DNA of 64,000 nt from Prosthecodimorpha staleyi (GCF_018729455.1 NZ_JAHHZF010000005.1:124001-188000); one strand, 5' to 3'. Shown: positions 31,094 through 40,292, counted from the first letter of the stretch. Numbers and translations: made by a program. Notes: generated by a model not told the origin, from the sequence alone.

Positions 31094-31513
31094 TCATCCG
31101 GCCGCCTTGGGCCAGCCCAACGGCACCGCCGAGATGACCACGAAGGCCTGTGCCAGCGGATAGTCGTCCGTGATGGTCAGATCGATGCGGGCCTCGAAGC
31201 CCTCCGGCGTCAGCGCCGCCAGCCGCTCCGCCGCACTGCCGCCAAGCAGGATGGTGGGCTTGCCGGATGGCAGATTGACGACGCCCATCTCGCGCCAGTT
31301 GACGCCCATGCGGATGCCGGTACCCAGCGCCTTGGAACAGGCCTCCTTGGCGGCGAAGCGCTTGGCATAGGAGGCGGCACGCTGGTCGCGTCGGTCGGAT
31401 TTGGCACGCTCGACATCGGTGAAGACGCGATGGGTGAAGCGCTCTCCGAAGCGGGCGAGCGTCTTCTCGATGCGGCGGATGTCGATCAGGTCGGACCCGA
31501 TACCGATGATCAT
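31094..31513 (-). CDS. acpS: Holo-[acyl-carrier-protein] synthase
   Basis: Transfers 4'-phosphopantetheine from CoA to ACP. The first motif is [13 protein letters not shown] at 4-16 (metal-binding Asp) and the second is [15 protein letters not shown] at about 51-65 (metal-binding Glu). At 139 residues it is normal. It starts seven bases after the pdxJ stop; this pdxJ-acpS order is common. The longer frame upstream lies in pdxJ and is not used. Confidence 0.96.
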   Translation of the reverse strand: MIIGIGSDLIDIRRIEKTLARFGERFTHRVFTDVERAKSDRRDQRAASYAKRFAAKEACSKALGTGIRMGVNWREMGVVNLPSGKPTILLGGSAAERLAALTPEGFEARIDLTITDDYPLAQAFVVISAVPLGWPKAAG

Positions 31514-31520
31514 GAAGCCC

Positions 31521-32294
31521 TCACGATGCGGCGACGAGCCCGCGAGCGACATCCATATGGTGGCGCATGGTCCGGATCGAGGCCTCGAAGCCGATGAAGA
31601 TCGCCTCGCCCACGAGGAAGTGACCGATATTCAGTTCCTTCACCTCCGGCAGCGCCGCGACCAGTTCGACCGTGTCATAGGCGAGGCCGTGGCCGGCATG
31701 AACCTCCAGGCCGAGTTCGGCGCCGTGCCGGGCGGAGGCGGCGATGCGGGCCAGTTCCTGGTCGCGCTCGGCGAAGCGGCCTTCATTGTGCAGGTCGCAG
31801 TAGCGGCCGGTATGGATCTCGACGACCGGCGCGCCGAGCCGGACGGCCGCCTCGAACTGGCGCGGATCGGCCTCGATGAACAGCGAGACGCGGATGCCGG
31901 CCGCCGCCAGGCGGGCGACGATCGGCTTCAGATGGGCTTCCTGGCCGGCGGCATCGAGCCCGCCCTCGGTGGTCCGCTCCTCGCGCCGCTCCGGCACGAT
32001 GCAGGCGGCATGCGGCCGGTGGCGCAGCGCGATCGCCGCCATCTCGTCGGTGGCAGCCATTTCCAGATTGAGCGGCAGGTCGATCTCGGCCATCAGCCGC
32101 TCGATGTCGGTATCCCGGATGTGGCGGCGGTCCTCGCGCAGATGCGCGGTGATGCCGTCGGCGCCGGCCGCGGCAGCGAGCTGTGCCGCGCGCAGCGGAT
32201 CGGGATGCAGGCCCCCGCGCGCATTGCGGATGGTCGCCACATGGTCGATGTTGATGCCGAGCCTCAGAGAGCCGGGCCGTCCGTCGCGCTGCAT
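31521..32294 (-). CDS. pdxJ: Pyridoxine 5'-phosphate synthase
   Basis: Closes the pyridoxine ring from 1-deoxyxylulose 5-phosphate and aminoacetone phosphate. The TIM-barrel begins [19 protein letters not shown], the active-site Glu lies in the [10 protein letters not shown] strand, and [12 protein letters not shown] followed by [13 protein letters not shown] forms the C-terminal phosphate site. It has 257 residues from the ATG at 32294, which overlaps the end of the DUF2062 gene by 31 bases. Confidence 0.96.
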   Translation of the reverse strand: MQRDGRPGSLRLGINIDHVATIRNARGGLHPDPLRAAQLAAAAGADGITAHLREDRRHIRDTDIERLMAEIDLPLNLEMAATDEMAAIALRHRPHAACIVPERREERTTEGGLDAAGQEAHLKPIVARLAAAGIRVSLFIEADPRQFEAAVRLGAPVVEIHTGRYCDLHNEGRFAERDQELARIAASARHGAELGLEVHAGHGLAYDTVELVAALPEVKELNIGHFLVGEAIFIGFEASIRTMRHHMDVARGLVAAS

Positions 32295-32815
32295 GCCAAT
32301 GCCTCCCGTCCGCGCCGCGTCGCGATCCGGCGCGCCTTGTGCTTCTCCTGATAGGCACGCACGGCGGAGAGGACAACGCCGTAGACGGCAAGGCTGGTGA
32401 GACTTCCCGCCACGGCAAGCCCAACCGCCGCCGGCAGGGCGAGGTCGGCGAGCCGTTCGAGCGCGATCGGCCCGAGCCCGGGCCGGCCGAGCAGCCACAG
32501 GCCGAGTTGGACCGCGCCGACGAAGATTAGCGGATAGACCAGCGGGTTGCCGACGTGGCTGCCGACGATGGCGGCCATCGGGTTGACGCGCAGCAGCGAG
32601 GCGAGGCCGGCCGACAGCACCACGCGGCCGCCGAGGAACGGCGTGAAGCTGACGAAGCAGCCGATCGCCGTGCCGGCCGCCACCGAACGCGCCGATCCGG
32701 GCAGATGCAGGAGGCGGGTCCAATACCAGCGCGCCAGCCCGAGCCAGCGGCCGGGCCGGCGCAGGATCCGCCAGCTTCGCTTGAATTCCTTGCCGATCTT
32801 CCTGCGCACGTTCAT
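32264..32815 (-). CDS. DUF2062 membrane protein
   Basis: A 183-residue protein with a basic N-terminus and three hydrophobic segments. The DUF2062 core is [20 protein letters not shown] followed by [21 protein letters not shown]. Function is unproven; members often sit beside pdxJ and acpS, as here. The gene overlaps the pdxJ start. Confidence 0.92.
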   Translation of the reverse strand: MNVRRKIGKEFKRSWRILRRPGRWLGLARWYWTRLLHLPGSARSVAAGTAIGCFVSFTPFLGGRVVLSAGLASLLRVNPMAAIVGSHVGNPLVYPLIFVGAVQLGLWLLGRPGLGPIALERLADLALPAAVGLAVAGSLTSLAVYGVVLSAVRAYQEKHKARRIATRRGREALACSATDGPAL

Positions 32816-32956
32816 GGCCGCATCCTGCCGGAAGTCCGACCCTTAGGGAAAGCCCGGATCACGCCCCGTCGGCACGATCCGCGCGGCAGGGTGAACGGGG
32901 CATCGGGGGCGGATGCGGCGGACGCTCGTGCGCGGCGCGCGCCGGCACGCACGGCC

Positions 32957-33538
32957 TCAGGCCAGGTTGCGGCTGCCGGGTTTGACCGGCGGCAGGGCGG
33001 CGAGTTCGGGCGGCAGCTGGTCGGCCGGATAGGCCGGCACCTTGAAGCCGGCGAGCGCGATCAGCGGCACGCCGACCTCCGCCTCGCCGTCGGAGCGGTC
33101 GATCAGGCAGGCGCAGGCGACCACCTTGGCGCCGAGCGCCTCCAGGGCCGCGATCGTCTCGCGCGAGGAGAGCCCGGTCGTCACGATGTCCTCGACCACC
33201 ACCACGCGCGCGCCCTCCGGCAGTTCGAAGCGCCGGAGCCGCATCTCGCCGCCCTCGCGCTCGACCCAGACCGCCGGCACGCCGAGATGGCGCGCCGTCT
33301 CGTAGCCCGGCACGATGCCACCGAGCGCCGGCGATACGACATAGTCGACCCCGTCCGGCACCGCGGCGCGGATCTTCTCGGCCAGCGCCTTGCAGACGAT
33401 CTCGGTCTTGTCCGGATACTGGAACACCCGCGCCTTCTGGATGAAGACCGGCGAGCGCAACCCCGACGACAGAATGAAATGCCCCTCCAGGATCGCCCCG
33501 CAGGAGCGGAACACATCGAGCACATCGTCACGGGTCAT
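32957..33538 (-). CDS. pyrE: Orotate phosphoribosyltransferase
   Basis: Joins orotate and PRPP to form OMP in pyrimidine synthesis. The PRPP-binding motif [14 protein letters not shown] is clear near 110-123, and the N-terminal [20 protein letters not shown] is typical. It has 193 residues. In related genomes pyrE is next to rsh; here an AT-rich three-gene insert lies between them, ending about 60 bases upstream of pyrE. Confidence 0.96.
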   Translation of the reverse strand: MTRDDVLDVFRSCGAILEGHFILSSGLRSPVFIQKARVFQYPDKTEIVCKALAEKIRAAVPDGVDYVVSPALGGIVPGYETARHLGVPAVWVEREGGEMRLRRFELPEGARVVVVEDIVTTGLSSRETIAALEALGAKVVACACLIDRSDGEAEVGVPLIALAGFKVPAYPADQLPPELAALPPVKPGSRNLA

Positions 33539-33666
33539 GGGCGGGGTCTCCGGCAGGTTTGGGCCGGGGGCCGGGTATAGGGGGCGATGGCGCGGATGTC
33601 GAGGGCGGCGGGGCCGGGTAATTCGACTCTACAATAAATCTGGCATCAGAGTCTCAATTGAATTTT

Positions 33667-34218
33667 CTATGCTTTCATTTCAAAGTTATAACTTACAGAG
33701 CCCTCAGATCGTTGCTTTTTCGTATTCTCCCATGCCCATTTCGGTATTTGAGGCGCATCTCGATTTATTTCATTCAGCCTTTGACGATACAACTGTACGC
33801 ATTTGACCGCATCTACACAAAGACTGGAGTCAGGAAAGTCTGTGTTCCAGTTTCGGCAATCACGCGAAAGCGCATTAAGATTTTCTGCTGCCGTACGGTG
33901 GCGCGCAGCTAACTCGTTCAAATTCAGAAAGGCGCTCAGCCCACTCAATATAGACACAATTAGACTCAATAAAACCTGCAATTGCAACGATGAGATACCG
34001 AACATCAACTCGTCGCCAACGCCCGATTTCGCGTGACTGGACACAAGCCAAGTTAATATTATTGAAAACAGCGTCGCAGGAATACCAATAAGGAACTTAT
34101 TATATTTTTCATATACCTCAGCGGCATACCAATGACCTAATTTTGATGTTTCTGTATCCTCTAGATGCCTCATGACTTCTAGACAAACGGATTCAAAGTG
34201 ATTGCTATCATTAGCCAT
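33667..34218 (-). CDS. SLATT-like two-TM membrane protein (putative effector)
   Basis: A 183-residue protein matching the pattern of SLATT domains (SMODS and SLOG-associating 2TM effectors). It has the lead-in HWYAAEVYEKYNKFL, TM1 at about 42-60 (IGIPATLFSIILTWLVSS), TM2 at 78-98 (LLSLIVSILSGLSAFLNL), and then the conserved helix NELAARHRTAAENLNALSRD. Such proteins are predicted to act at the membrane, perhaps as pores, when a partner makes a nucleotide signal. GGAG lies seven bases before the ATG. It is the last gene of the AT-rich operon behind a nucleotidyltransferase. The family call is by pattern only. Confidence 0.8.
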   Translation of the reverse strand: MANDSNHFESVCLEVMRHLEDTETSKLGHWYAAEVYEKYNKFLIGIPATLFSIILTWLVSSHAKSGVGDELMFGISSLQLQVLLSLIVSILSGLSAFLNLNELAARHRTAAENLNALSRDCRNWNTDFPDSSLCVDAVKCVQLYRQRLNEINRDAPQIPKWAWENTKKQRSEGSVSYNFEMKA

Positions 34219-34232
34219 TCAAAATCTCCAAC

Positions 34233-34571
34233 CTAACGATTGAGACCGGATTCGATTAAAGTACAGGCATTTTCAAGAATAGCCAAATCAGATTCATCGA
34301 TTTTACAATATTGATCCCACTCAGCCATTGTTCCAATCGAATATGCGATAATTATATTCTCAGCAACCACACTTAATTCAGCACTTAAAATAGCAATGCG
34401 CAGCGCTTGCTCTGTTGAATAAAAATCATTTCCACGCGCACTTACCCAACTTAATATCTTATATCTAACCGAAAGCCAGCGAAGCACCGCAGATTCTCTA
34501 AAAAAGCCAAGTTTCTGCAATTCATAAGAGGCAGTATCACCATTCGAAAAACCGTTAGAAATCTCACTCAA
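34233..34571 (-). CDS. All-helical protein, possibly the C-terminal half of the nucleotidyltransferase
   Basis: Not recognised by family. From a TTG at 34571 it has 112 residues, is helical throughout (FFRESAVLRWLSVRYKILSW; ALRIAILSAELSVVAENIII) and lacks an HEPN RX4-6H motif. GGGGTGGAG precedes this TTG at good spacing, and the TTG overlaps the stop of the upstream nucleotidyltransferase. An ATG at 34643 is also in frame but would overlap that gene by 80 bases. It could be a coupled partner protein, or the rest of one enzyme after a frameshift. Confidence 0.6.
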   Translation of the reverse strand: MSEISNGFSNGDTASYELQKLGFFRESAVLRWLSVRYKILSWVSARGNDFYSTEQALRIAILSAELSVVAENIIIAYSIGTMAEWDQYCKIDESDLAILENACTLIESGLNR

Positions 34572-34890
34572 GTCGAAACTCCACCCCTGTTCGACGTATA
34601 TTCCTAACAAACTGACTATCACTAAGATAGTAGTATCTTTCATGTAGAGGGAAACATGAAATAAATGAATTAAATTCTTCGATACTCTCTCTAAGTAACG
34701 GCGCCATACAATTTATAACATCGAATAAATTTGAATTATCCTGCAATACTATTACCATATCAATATCAGAACTTGATATATTCAAGTTACAGCCAGACCC
34801 ATATCGTACTATAAACTTTCCACCCGAAACGCTCCTTAACAATTTTGTACAGATAGAATTCAGATCTTCATTTGAAACAGATTTTATCAT
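34564..34890 (-). CDS. Small polymerase-beta-fold nucleotidyltransferase
   Basis: A 108-residue protein with the nucleotidyltransferase signature: G31-S32 in RYGSGC and the metal-binding D42 and D44 in SSSDIDMVIVL. A likely third acidic residue is E104 in TGVEFRLE, four residues before the stop. Enzymes of this fold normally have a helical domain after that strand, so the product looks short. The gene opens the AT-rich operon whose last gene is SLATT-like, which recalls nucleotide-second-messenger defence systems, but small MNT-type toxin/antitoxin enzymes share the same motif. Confidence 0.75.
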   Translation of the reverse strand: MIKSVSNEDLNSICTKLLRSVSGGKFIVRYGSGCNLNISSSDIDMVIVLQDNSNLFDVINCMAPLLRESIEEFNSFISCFPLHERYYYLSDSQFVRNIRRTGVEFRLE

Positions 34891-35029
34891 AGCGAACCGT
34901 CGCAGGATTAAAACAACACACGAATTTCCAATTCAGCAAATGCTTGACCGCACCTTCTAATCAGAATTGTAACCTCTCTCCCTCGTTTGGTGCAATCACA
35001 AAATTCCGACACCTTTCCCATACAGCACC

Positions 35030-37255
35030 TCACCCGTTCACCCGCTCCACGCTCGAGATGATCGGCTTGGAGCGGAGCTGGTTGGTGATGCGGGTCAGGT
35101 GCTTCAGGTCCCAGACCTCCAGGTCGATCAGGATCTCGTGGAAGTCGGCGCCCTTGCGGATCATCTTGATGTTGTCGATGTTGCCGTCGTTGTCGGCGAT
35201 GATCTGGGCGATCTGGGCGAGCGAGCCGGGTTCGTTGAGCGAGGTCAGCGCGATGCGGGCCGGGAAGCGGATCGGGTCGGCGGGGTCGATGTCCCAGCGC
35301 ACGTCGAGCCAGCGGCCGGGCTGGTCGTCGAATTCCTTCAGGTCCGGCGACTGGATCGGATAGATGGTGATGCCCTGGCCGGGGGTCAGGATGCCGACGA
35401 TGCGGTCGCCCGGCACGGCGCCGCCATTGGGGGCGAAGATCACCGGCAGGTCGCCGGCGAGGCCGCGGATCGGGATCGAGCGTTCCGCATCCGGCGCGGA
35501 GGCCGCACCTGGCACGCGGAACTTCATCTTGCCGCCGGCGCCGACGCCGAACCAGCCCTCCCCGGCCCCGGCCTTCGGATTGGAGCTGGCGCGCTCGTCC
35601 TGATAGTCGGGATAGACCGCCTTCAGCACCGCCTCGGAGGTCAGTTCGCCGCGCCCGACCGCGGCGATGATGTCCTGGATCGAGGAATGGCCGAGCCGGT
35701 GGATGACCGGCTCCAGCGCGGTCTCGGCAAAGCTGCGGCCGGCGCGGTCGAAGCTGCGCACCAGAATTTGGCGGCCGAGCCCGCCGAACTGCTTGCGCAC
35801 CGCCTCGCGGGTGGCGCGCCGGATCGCGGCGCGCGCCTTGCCGGTGACCGCGATCTGCTCCCAGGCCGGCGGCGGCACCTGCGCCTTGGAGCGGATGATG
35901 TCGACCTCGTCGCCATTCGAGAGCTCGGTCATCAGCGGCATGATGCGGCCGTTGATCTTGGCGCCGACGCAGGTGTTGCCGACATCGGTGTGGACCGCAT
36001 AGGCGAAGTCGATCGGCGTCGCGCCACGCGGCAGGGCGATGATCTTGCCCTTCGGGGTGAAGCAGAAGACCTGGTCGTGGAACAGTTCGAGCTTGGTGTT
36101 CTCGAGGAATTCTTCCAGGTTCAGGTTCGGGTCGTTCAGCCGCTCGATCGTGTCGCGCAGCCAGGCATAGGCGCCGGAGGCCTCGGTCAGCCGCGCGATG
36201 TTGCGCCCGCCGGAAATGCGGTCGCCATCCTTGTAGAGCGCGTGGGCGGCGATGCCGTATTCGGCGATCCGGTGCATCTCCTCGGTCCGGATCTGCAGTT
36301 CGACGCGCTGCCGGCCAGGCCCGACCACGGTGGTGTGGATCGAACGGTAGTCGTTCTGCTTCGGCGTCGAGATGTAGTCCTTGAACCGGCCCGGCACCAT
36401 CGGCCAGGTCGAATGGACGATGCCGAGCGTATGGTAGCACTCGTCCAGGCTCGGCACGAGCACCCGGAAGCCGTAGACGTCGGAGAGCTGTTCGAACGAG
36501 ACGCCCTTGCGCTGCATCTTCACGAAGATCGAATAGGGCCGCTTCATGCGTCCCTTGACCTTGGCGGCGATCGCAGAGGCGCCGAGCTTCTCGGTCAGGG
36601 CCTGTTCGATGACGGTGGCGAGGTCGCGATTGCGCTCGCTCAAGGCTTCCAGCCGGGCCTGGATGGTCTTATAGGCCTCCGCATTCATATAGCGGAAGGC
36701 GAGATCCTCGAGCTCTTCGCGCATGCCCTGCATGCCGAGCCGGCCGGCGAGCGGCGCATAGATCTCCATCGTCTCCTCGGAGACGCGGAAGCGCTTGGCC
36801 TCGGGCACGAAATGCAGCGTGCGCATGTTGTGCAGCCGGTCGGCCAGCTTGACGATCAGCACGCGCACGTCGTCGGCGACGGCGAGCAGCAGGCGCCGGA
36901 AATTCTCGGCCTGCTCGGTCTTCTTGGAGACGAAATCGAGTTTCTTGAGCTTGGTCAGACTCTCGACCAGGCTGCCGATCTCCTCGCCGAACAGGGCGTC
37001 GATCTCCGAGCGCGTCGCATCGGTGTCCTCGATCGTGTCGTGCAGCAGGGCGACGGCGATCGAGGCATCGTCGAAACGCAGGTCGGTCAGGATGGCGGCG
37101 ACTTCGAGCGGATGCGAGAAATAGGGATCGCCGGAGGCGCGCTTCTGCGCTCCATGCTTCATCATTCCATAGACATAGGCCTTGTCGAGCAGCGCCTCGT
37201 CCGCATTCGGATTGTAGCGCTTGACCCGCTCGACCAGTTCGTATTGCCGCATCAT
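35030..37255 (-). CDS. rsh: Bifunctional (p)ppGpp synthetase/hydrolase (RelA/SpoT homologue)
   Basis: The alarmone enzyme of the stringent response. The HD hydrolase domain (residues 45-150) has YFSHPLEVAAIL and HDTIEDT. The synthetase domain (about 230-345) has the G-loop KQNDYRSIHTTV and the substrate stretch VELQIRTEEMH. A TGS domain (FTPKGKIIALPRGATPIDFA) lies near 395-455, and an ACT domain closes the 741-residue protein. rpoZ is upstream on the same strand, as is usual. Two adjacent ATGs are possible at the start. Confidence 0.97.
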   Translation of the reverse strand: MMRQYELVERVKRYNPNADEALLDKAYVYGMMKHGAQKRASGDPYFSHPLEVAAILTDLRFDDASIAVALLHDTIEDTDATRSEIDALFGEEIGSLVESLTKLKKLDFVSKKTEQAENFRRLLLAVADDVRVLIVKLADRLHNMRTLHFVPEAKRFRVSEETMEIYAPLAGRLGMQGMREELEDLAFRYMNAEAYKTIQARLEALSERNRDLATVIEQALTEKLGASAIAAKVKGRMKRPYSIFVKMQRKGVSFEQLSDVYGFRVLVPSLDECYHTLGIVHSTWPMVPGRFKDYISTPKQNDYRSIHTTVVGPGRQRVELQIRTEEMHRIAEYGIAAHALYKDGDRISGGRNIARLTEASGAYAWLRDTIERLNDPNLNLEEFLENTKLELFHDQVFCFTPKGKIIALPRGATPIDFAYAVHTDVGNTCVGAKINGRIMPLMTELSNGDEVDIIRSKAQVPPPAWEQIAVTGKARAAIRRATREAVRKQFGGLGRQILVRSFDRAGRSFAETALEPVIHRLGHSSIQDIIAAVGRGELTSEAVLKAVYPDYQDERASSNPKAGAGEGWFGVGAGGKMKFRVPGAASAPDAERSIPIRGLAGDLPVIFAPNGGAVPGDRIVGILTPGQGITIYPIQSPDLKEFDDQPGRWLDVRWDIDPADPIRFPARIALTSLNEPGSLAQIAQIIADNDGNIDNIKMIRKGADFHEILIDLEVWDLKHLTRITNQLRSKPIISSVERVNG

Positions 37256-37594
37256 CGCGTTTCAGATCCGCTCAAGCTGCCGTTCGCCGCGCCATTTCGG
37301 AGGGCGCGGCCGGCCCGTTCTTCGTCTTTCGGCACCGAGGCGCCATCGCAAAAAGGGCACTCGGCGACGGATCCGGCGCTCAGCCTTGCCGTCCCGCCCG
37401 GCTGCTCTCGGACCGTCGTGCCACGGGCGGACCGACGACGGGAAGATCGTGGTGGGATCCGACCGAAGCGGCCGAGGGGCCATCATGCCATAGGAATTGC
37501 GGCGGAAAACCCAATTCGTCCATCGATTTCGCGCGTCCGTTGCGCGCAGCGTCGTAACGGCAACAGCGGCCGCCCGCTGCTTGACCGGGCGCCG
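37256..37594. other. Spacer between rsh and the hairpin array
   Basis: Probably holds the rsh promoter. I see no gene; the open frames here are low-complexity and Arg-rich. Confidence 0.4.
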
Positions 37595-37785
37595 ACGAAA
37601 AGGCCGGTCTCGCGACCGGCGGCAACGAAAAAGGCCGGTCATGCGACCGGGTGGAAACGCAAAGGGCCGGTCCTGTGACCGGGCGGAAACGCAAAGGGCC
37701 GGTCTTGCGACCGGGTGGAAACGCAAAGGGCCGGTCTTGCGACCGGGTGGAAACGCAAAGGGCCGGTCTTGCGACCGGCCCGGGC
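37595..37785 (-). repeat. Six tandem copies of a terminator-like hairpin downstream of rpoZ
   Basis: GGCCGGTC recurs at 37602, 37633, 37665, 37697, 37729 and 37761, so the period is 31-32 bases. Each copy forms a stem with GACCGG(CC) around a four-base loop. In minus-strand RNA every hairpin is followed by CUUUGCG and similar, like an intrinsic terminator. The copies nearest rpoZ are the most alike; those furthest from it are diverged. No unique spacers exist between units. Confidence 0.92.
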
Positions 37786-37812
37786 ATCCGCACGACGGTG
37801 GAGGCAGGACGA

Positions 37813-38193
37813 TCAGTCCTCCTCCTCCTTGTCCGGGGGAACGAGGCCTTCGAGGCCGCGCAGCAGTTCTTCTTCCGACATCCGGTCGAACTGCGGCTCG
37901 GCATCGTCGTCGCCCGACGAGGCCGACGCGATCAGCGGAACGGCTTCGGGTTCCGGCTCGTCGACCTCGACGAACTTCTGAAGGGAGTGGATGAACTCCT
38001 CCTTCAGATCCTCCGGGCTGACCTTCTCTTCCGCGATCTCGCGCAGGGCGACGACCGGGTTCTTGTCGTTGTCGCGATCGATGGTGATCGGCGAGCCGGA
38101 GGAGATCGTCCGGGCCCGATGGCTGGCCAGAAGGACGAGCTCGAACCGGTTCTCCACCTTGTCGATGCAGTCCTCGACGGTGACACGCGCCAT
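37813..38193 (-). CDS. rpoZ: RNA polymerase omega subunit
   Basis: A small RNA polymerase assembly subunit. [20 protein letters not shown] at the start and [18 protein letters not shown] are diagnostic. The 126-residue protein has an acidic C-terminal tail (DKEEED), usual in this order. It lies upstream of rsh on the same strand but is separated from it by the hairpin array. Confidence 0.97.
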   Translation of the reverse strand: MARVTVEDCIDKVENRFELVLLASHRARTISSGSPITIDRDNDKNPVVALREIAEEKVSPEDLKEEFIHSLQKFVEVDEPEPEAVPLIASASSGDDDAEPQFDRMSEEELLRGLEGLVPPDKEEED

Positions 38194-38709
38194 AATTCAT
38201 ACTCCAAGGGAATCGAGCGGACTGATAGGGGAACGGCAGCCGGAAAGCAACCATTTCCTGGGATCGGCGCATTTGCCCATGCCGCCGGACAGGGCTTCCC
38301 GGGTGAGCCGCGCCAGACTGCGCCTTGAATCGTCACGCGATACACCCCGGCGCGGTCAAGTGCCCGACCGGACAGAAGTCAGATGCACGTCAGACGAATA
38401 GAGGGAACACTGGATTGCCGACGATTGCGCAACCAAGCCACGAGCATTACCGCGACGGAAACGTTTCCAGATTACAAATCATGGCATACCGCTTACAGAA
38501 CACCTGCAGGGGACCACGGTTGGGCTAACAAAGGGTCCAGAAAACCTGGGTAATTTCGAATTTTTGTTGTAAATTTTGATCGGCTATGCCATTGCGGCGT
38601 CATAGTGCGCCCGCGTCTTAAGAGCGGGACATAAAAACCCATCGTTTGGCACGTTTCAGAAGCCGTCGCTGGGTCCCCTGAATCAGAATTCAGAAAAGAA
38701 GCAGACAGT
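38194..38709. other. Divergent promoter region between rpoZ and the NYN gene
   Basis: The half near the NYN gene (38540-38650) is AT-rich and should contain its promoter. A GGGACC/GGGTCC pair at about 38510-38530 is too isolated to call an RNA gene. No coding region seen. Confidence 0.45.
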
Positions 38710-39321
38710 ATGGCCGACATGCGAGAAAAGATCGCACTGTTTATCGACGGTGCCAATTTGTATGCAACATCGAAGTCGCTTGGTTTCGACATCGACTACA
38801 AGCGACTCCTTCAGGAATTCCATGGACGCGGCTACCTTCTTCGCGCCTATTATTATACCGCACTCATCGAAGATCAAGAATACTCCTCCATTCGCCCGCT
38901 GATCGATTGGCTTGATTACAACGGCTACAAGGTCGTGACCAAGCCGACCAAGGAATTCTACGATTCCTCGGGTCGTCGGAAGATCAAGGCGAACATGGAC
39001 ATCGAACTGGCCGTCGACGCCATGGAGATTTCCGACGCCGTCGACCACATCATCCTGTTCTCCGGCGACGGCGATTTCCGACGTCTGGTCGAAGCGCTGC
39101 AGCGCAAGGGCAAGAAGGTTTCGGTGGTCTCCACCCTGCAGACCCAGCCGCCGATGATCGCCGACGACCTGCGCCGTCAGGCCGACCATTTCGTCGAACT
39201 GGGCAGCCTGCAGGGCCGGATCGGCCGCGACCCGGCGGAGCGCGCCGCGCGCATGGCCGAGCGCGAAGCCCAGCGCCGCCAGCAGGCGCCGGAATTCGAG
39301 GACGACTTCGACGACGTCTGA
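38710..39321 (+). CDS. NYN/LabA-type PIN-like nuclease domain protein
   Basis: A 203-residue protein of the NYN family, predicted ribonucleases. It has the metal-binding Asp in IALFIDGANLYATSK (residues 8-22), a second acidic set in KANMDIELAVDAME, and the closing ILFSGDGDFRRLVEAL. The C-terminus is an acidic, Gln/Arg-rich tail. It starts at an ATG just after an AT-rich promoter region, divergent from rpoZ. RNA target unknown. Confidence 0.93.
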   Translation: MADMREKIALFIDGANLYATSKSLGFDIDYKRLLQEFHGRGYLLRAYYYTALIEDQEYSSIRPLIDWLDYNGYKVVTKPTKEFYDSSGRRKIKANMDIELAVDAMEISDAVDHIILFSGDGDFRRLVEALQRKGKKVSVVSTLQTQPPMIADDLRRQADHFVELGSLQGRIGRDPAERAARMAEREAQRRQQAPEFEDDFDDV

Positions 39322-39638
39322 TCCGATCCCGGCGCGCGCCGCGGGACGCGCACCGGGGCCGTCACATCCCGGACGGATCGGCCGCCCGACACCCTGCCCT
39401 GCTCTCGGGCATGGCCATCACGGCCCTCGCCCCGGGCAGGCAGCTGCGGGTAGCGCCTGGACCGGCGGCGCGCGTTCATCGGTAGCGCGCGAAGCACGCC
39501 GTGCGGCCTCGCCGATCGTTGCCGCAACAGACTGTCGCCGCAGCAGGCCGCCGCCCTGCCGACGATCTCAGGGCGCGGGAACATCCCGTCCCGCGCCGGC
39601 CGGAAGCGGTCCGCCCGAAACGCCATCGCCGAAGCGTC
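39322..39638. other. GC-rich spacer before the uracil-DNA glycosylase gene
   Basis: No gene or convincing site. Palindromic GC-rich sequence just after the NYN stop could act as a weak terminator. Confidence 0.35.
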
Positions 39639-40292
39639 ATGCCCGAAGCACAATCCATCGATCCGCCGCACGACTGCCCGGTCTGCCCGCGTCTGGCCGG
39701 CTTTCGGGCCGACTGGAGCCGGCGCGAACCGGAATGGTTCAACGGGCCGGTGCCGGTCTTCGGCGATCCCGACGCGCGCCTGCTGGTGGTCGGCCTCGCG
39801 CCCGGACTGCGCGGCGCGAACCGCACCGGCCGCCCGTTCACCGGCGATTTCGCCGGCGACCTCCTCTACGAAACCTTGATCGCCTTCGGTTTCGCACGGG
39901 GCCGCTACCAGGCCCGGCCGGACGATGGCCTGGCGCTGGTCGACACGGCCATCGTCAACGCGGTGCGTTGCGTGCCGCCGGAAAACAAGCCGACGCCTGC
40001 AGAGATCGGCAACTGCCGGCCGTTCCTGAAGGCGGCCATCGCCGACCGGCCGCGACTGCGCGCCGTGGTGGCGCTCGGCAAGATTGCCCATGACAGCGTC
40101 ACGCGCGCCTTCGGCCTGCCGGCGGCGCGGCTCGCCTTCGGCCATGGCGCGCGCCATGTCCTGCCGACCAGGATCACCCTGTTCGACAGCTATCATTGCT
40201 CCCGATACAACACGAATACCGGGGTCCTGACGCCCGAGATGTTCCGGTCGGTATTTGCGGCCGTGCAGACCTATCTCCAGGCCTGCGAATAG
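39639..40292 (+). CDS. Type-5 uracil-DNA glycosylase (UdgB-like)
   Basis: Removes uracil, and often hypoxanthine or xanthine, from DNA. Iron-sulfur cysteines are seen in CPVCPRL near the start, AVRCVPPENKP and CSRYNTNTG. The catalytic motif GLAPGLRGANRTGRPFTGDF is that of family 5, and the second motif HCSRYNTNTG is at the C-terminus. It has 217 residues from the ATG at 39639; an earlier in-frame start only adds an Arg-rich stretch. Confidence 0.93.
   Translation: MPEAQSIDPPHDCPVCPRLAGFRADWSRREPEWFNGPVPVFGDPDARLLVVGLAPGLRGANRTGRPFTGDFAGDLLYETLIAFGFARGRYQARPDDGLALVDTAIVNAVRCVPPENKPTPAEIGNCRPFLKAAIADRPRLRAVVALGKIAHDSVTRAFGLPAARLAFGHGARHVLPTRITLFDSYHCSRYNTNTGVLTPEMFRSVFAAVQTYLQACE

Larger units (their letters stand above)
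33620..34930. mobile_element. AT-rich inserted cassette between rsh and pyrE
   Basis: Base composition drops sharply from GC-rich flanks to clearly AT-rich DNA over this interval and returns to normal inside rsh and pyrE. All three genes in it are accessory, and rsh and pyrE are neighbours in many related genomes. I see no integrase, transposase, flanking direct repeat or tRNA, so the means of entry is unknown. Confidence 0.7.

Noticed and set aside
33625-33653. GACTCT/AGAGTC inverted repeat as a terminator for the SLATT-like gene or an insertion boundary
   Set aside because: The stem is only 6 bp with a 17-base loop, no T-run follows, and no matching repeat exists at the other edge of the insert.
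35099-37678. 859-residue open frame on the plus strand opposite rsh
   Set aside because: It is the complement shadow of a conserved gene in GC-rich DNA: low complexity, rich in Asp, Gly, Arg and Leu, with no recognisable domain.
37595-37785. Regular 32-bp repeats that look like a CRISPR array at first sight
   Set aside because: The units abut with no unique spacers, each is a hairpin terminator, and there are no cas genes.
38500-38700. Possible small RNA or tmRNA piece before the NYN gene
   Set aside because: The GGGACC/GGGTCC pair is isolated and no tRNA-like domain or tag-peptide frame can be recognised.
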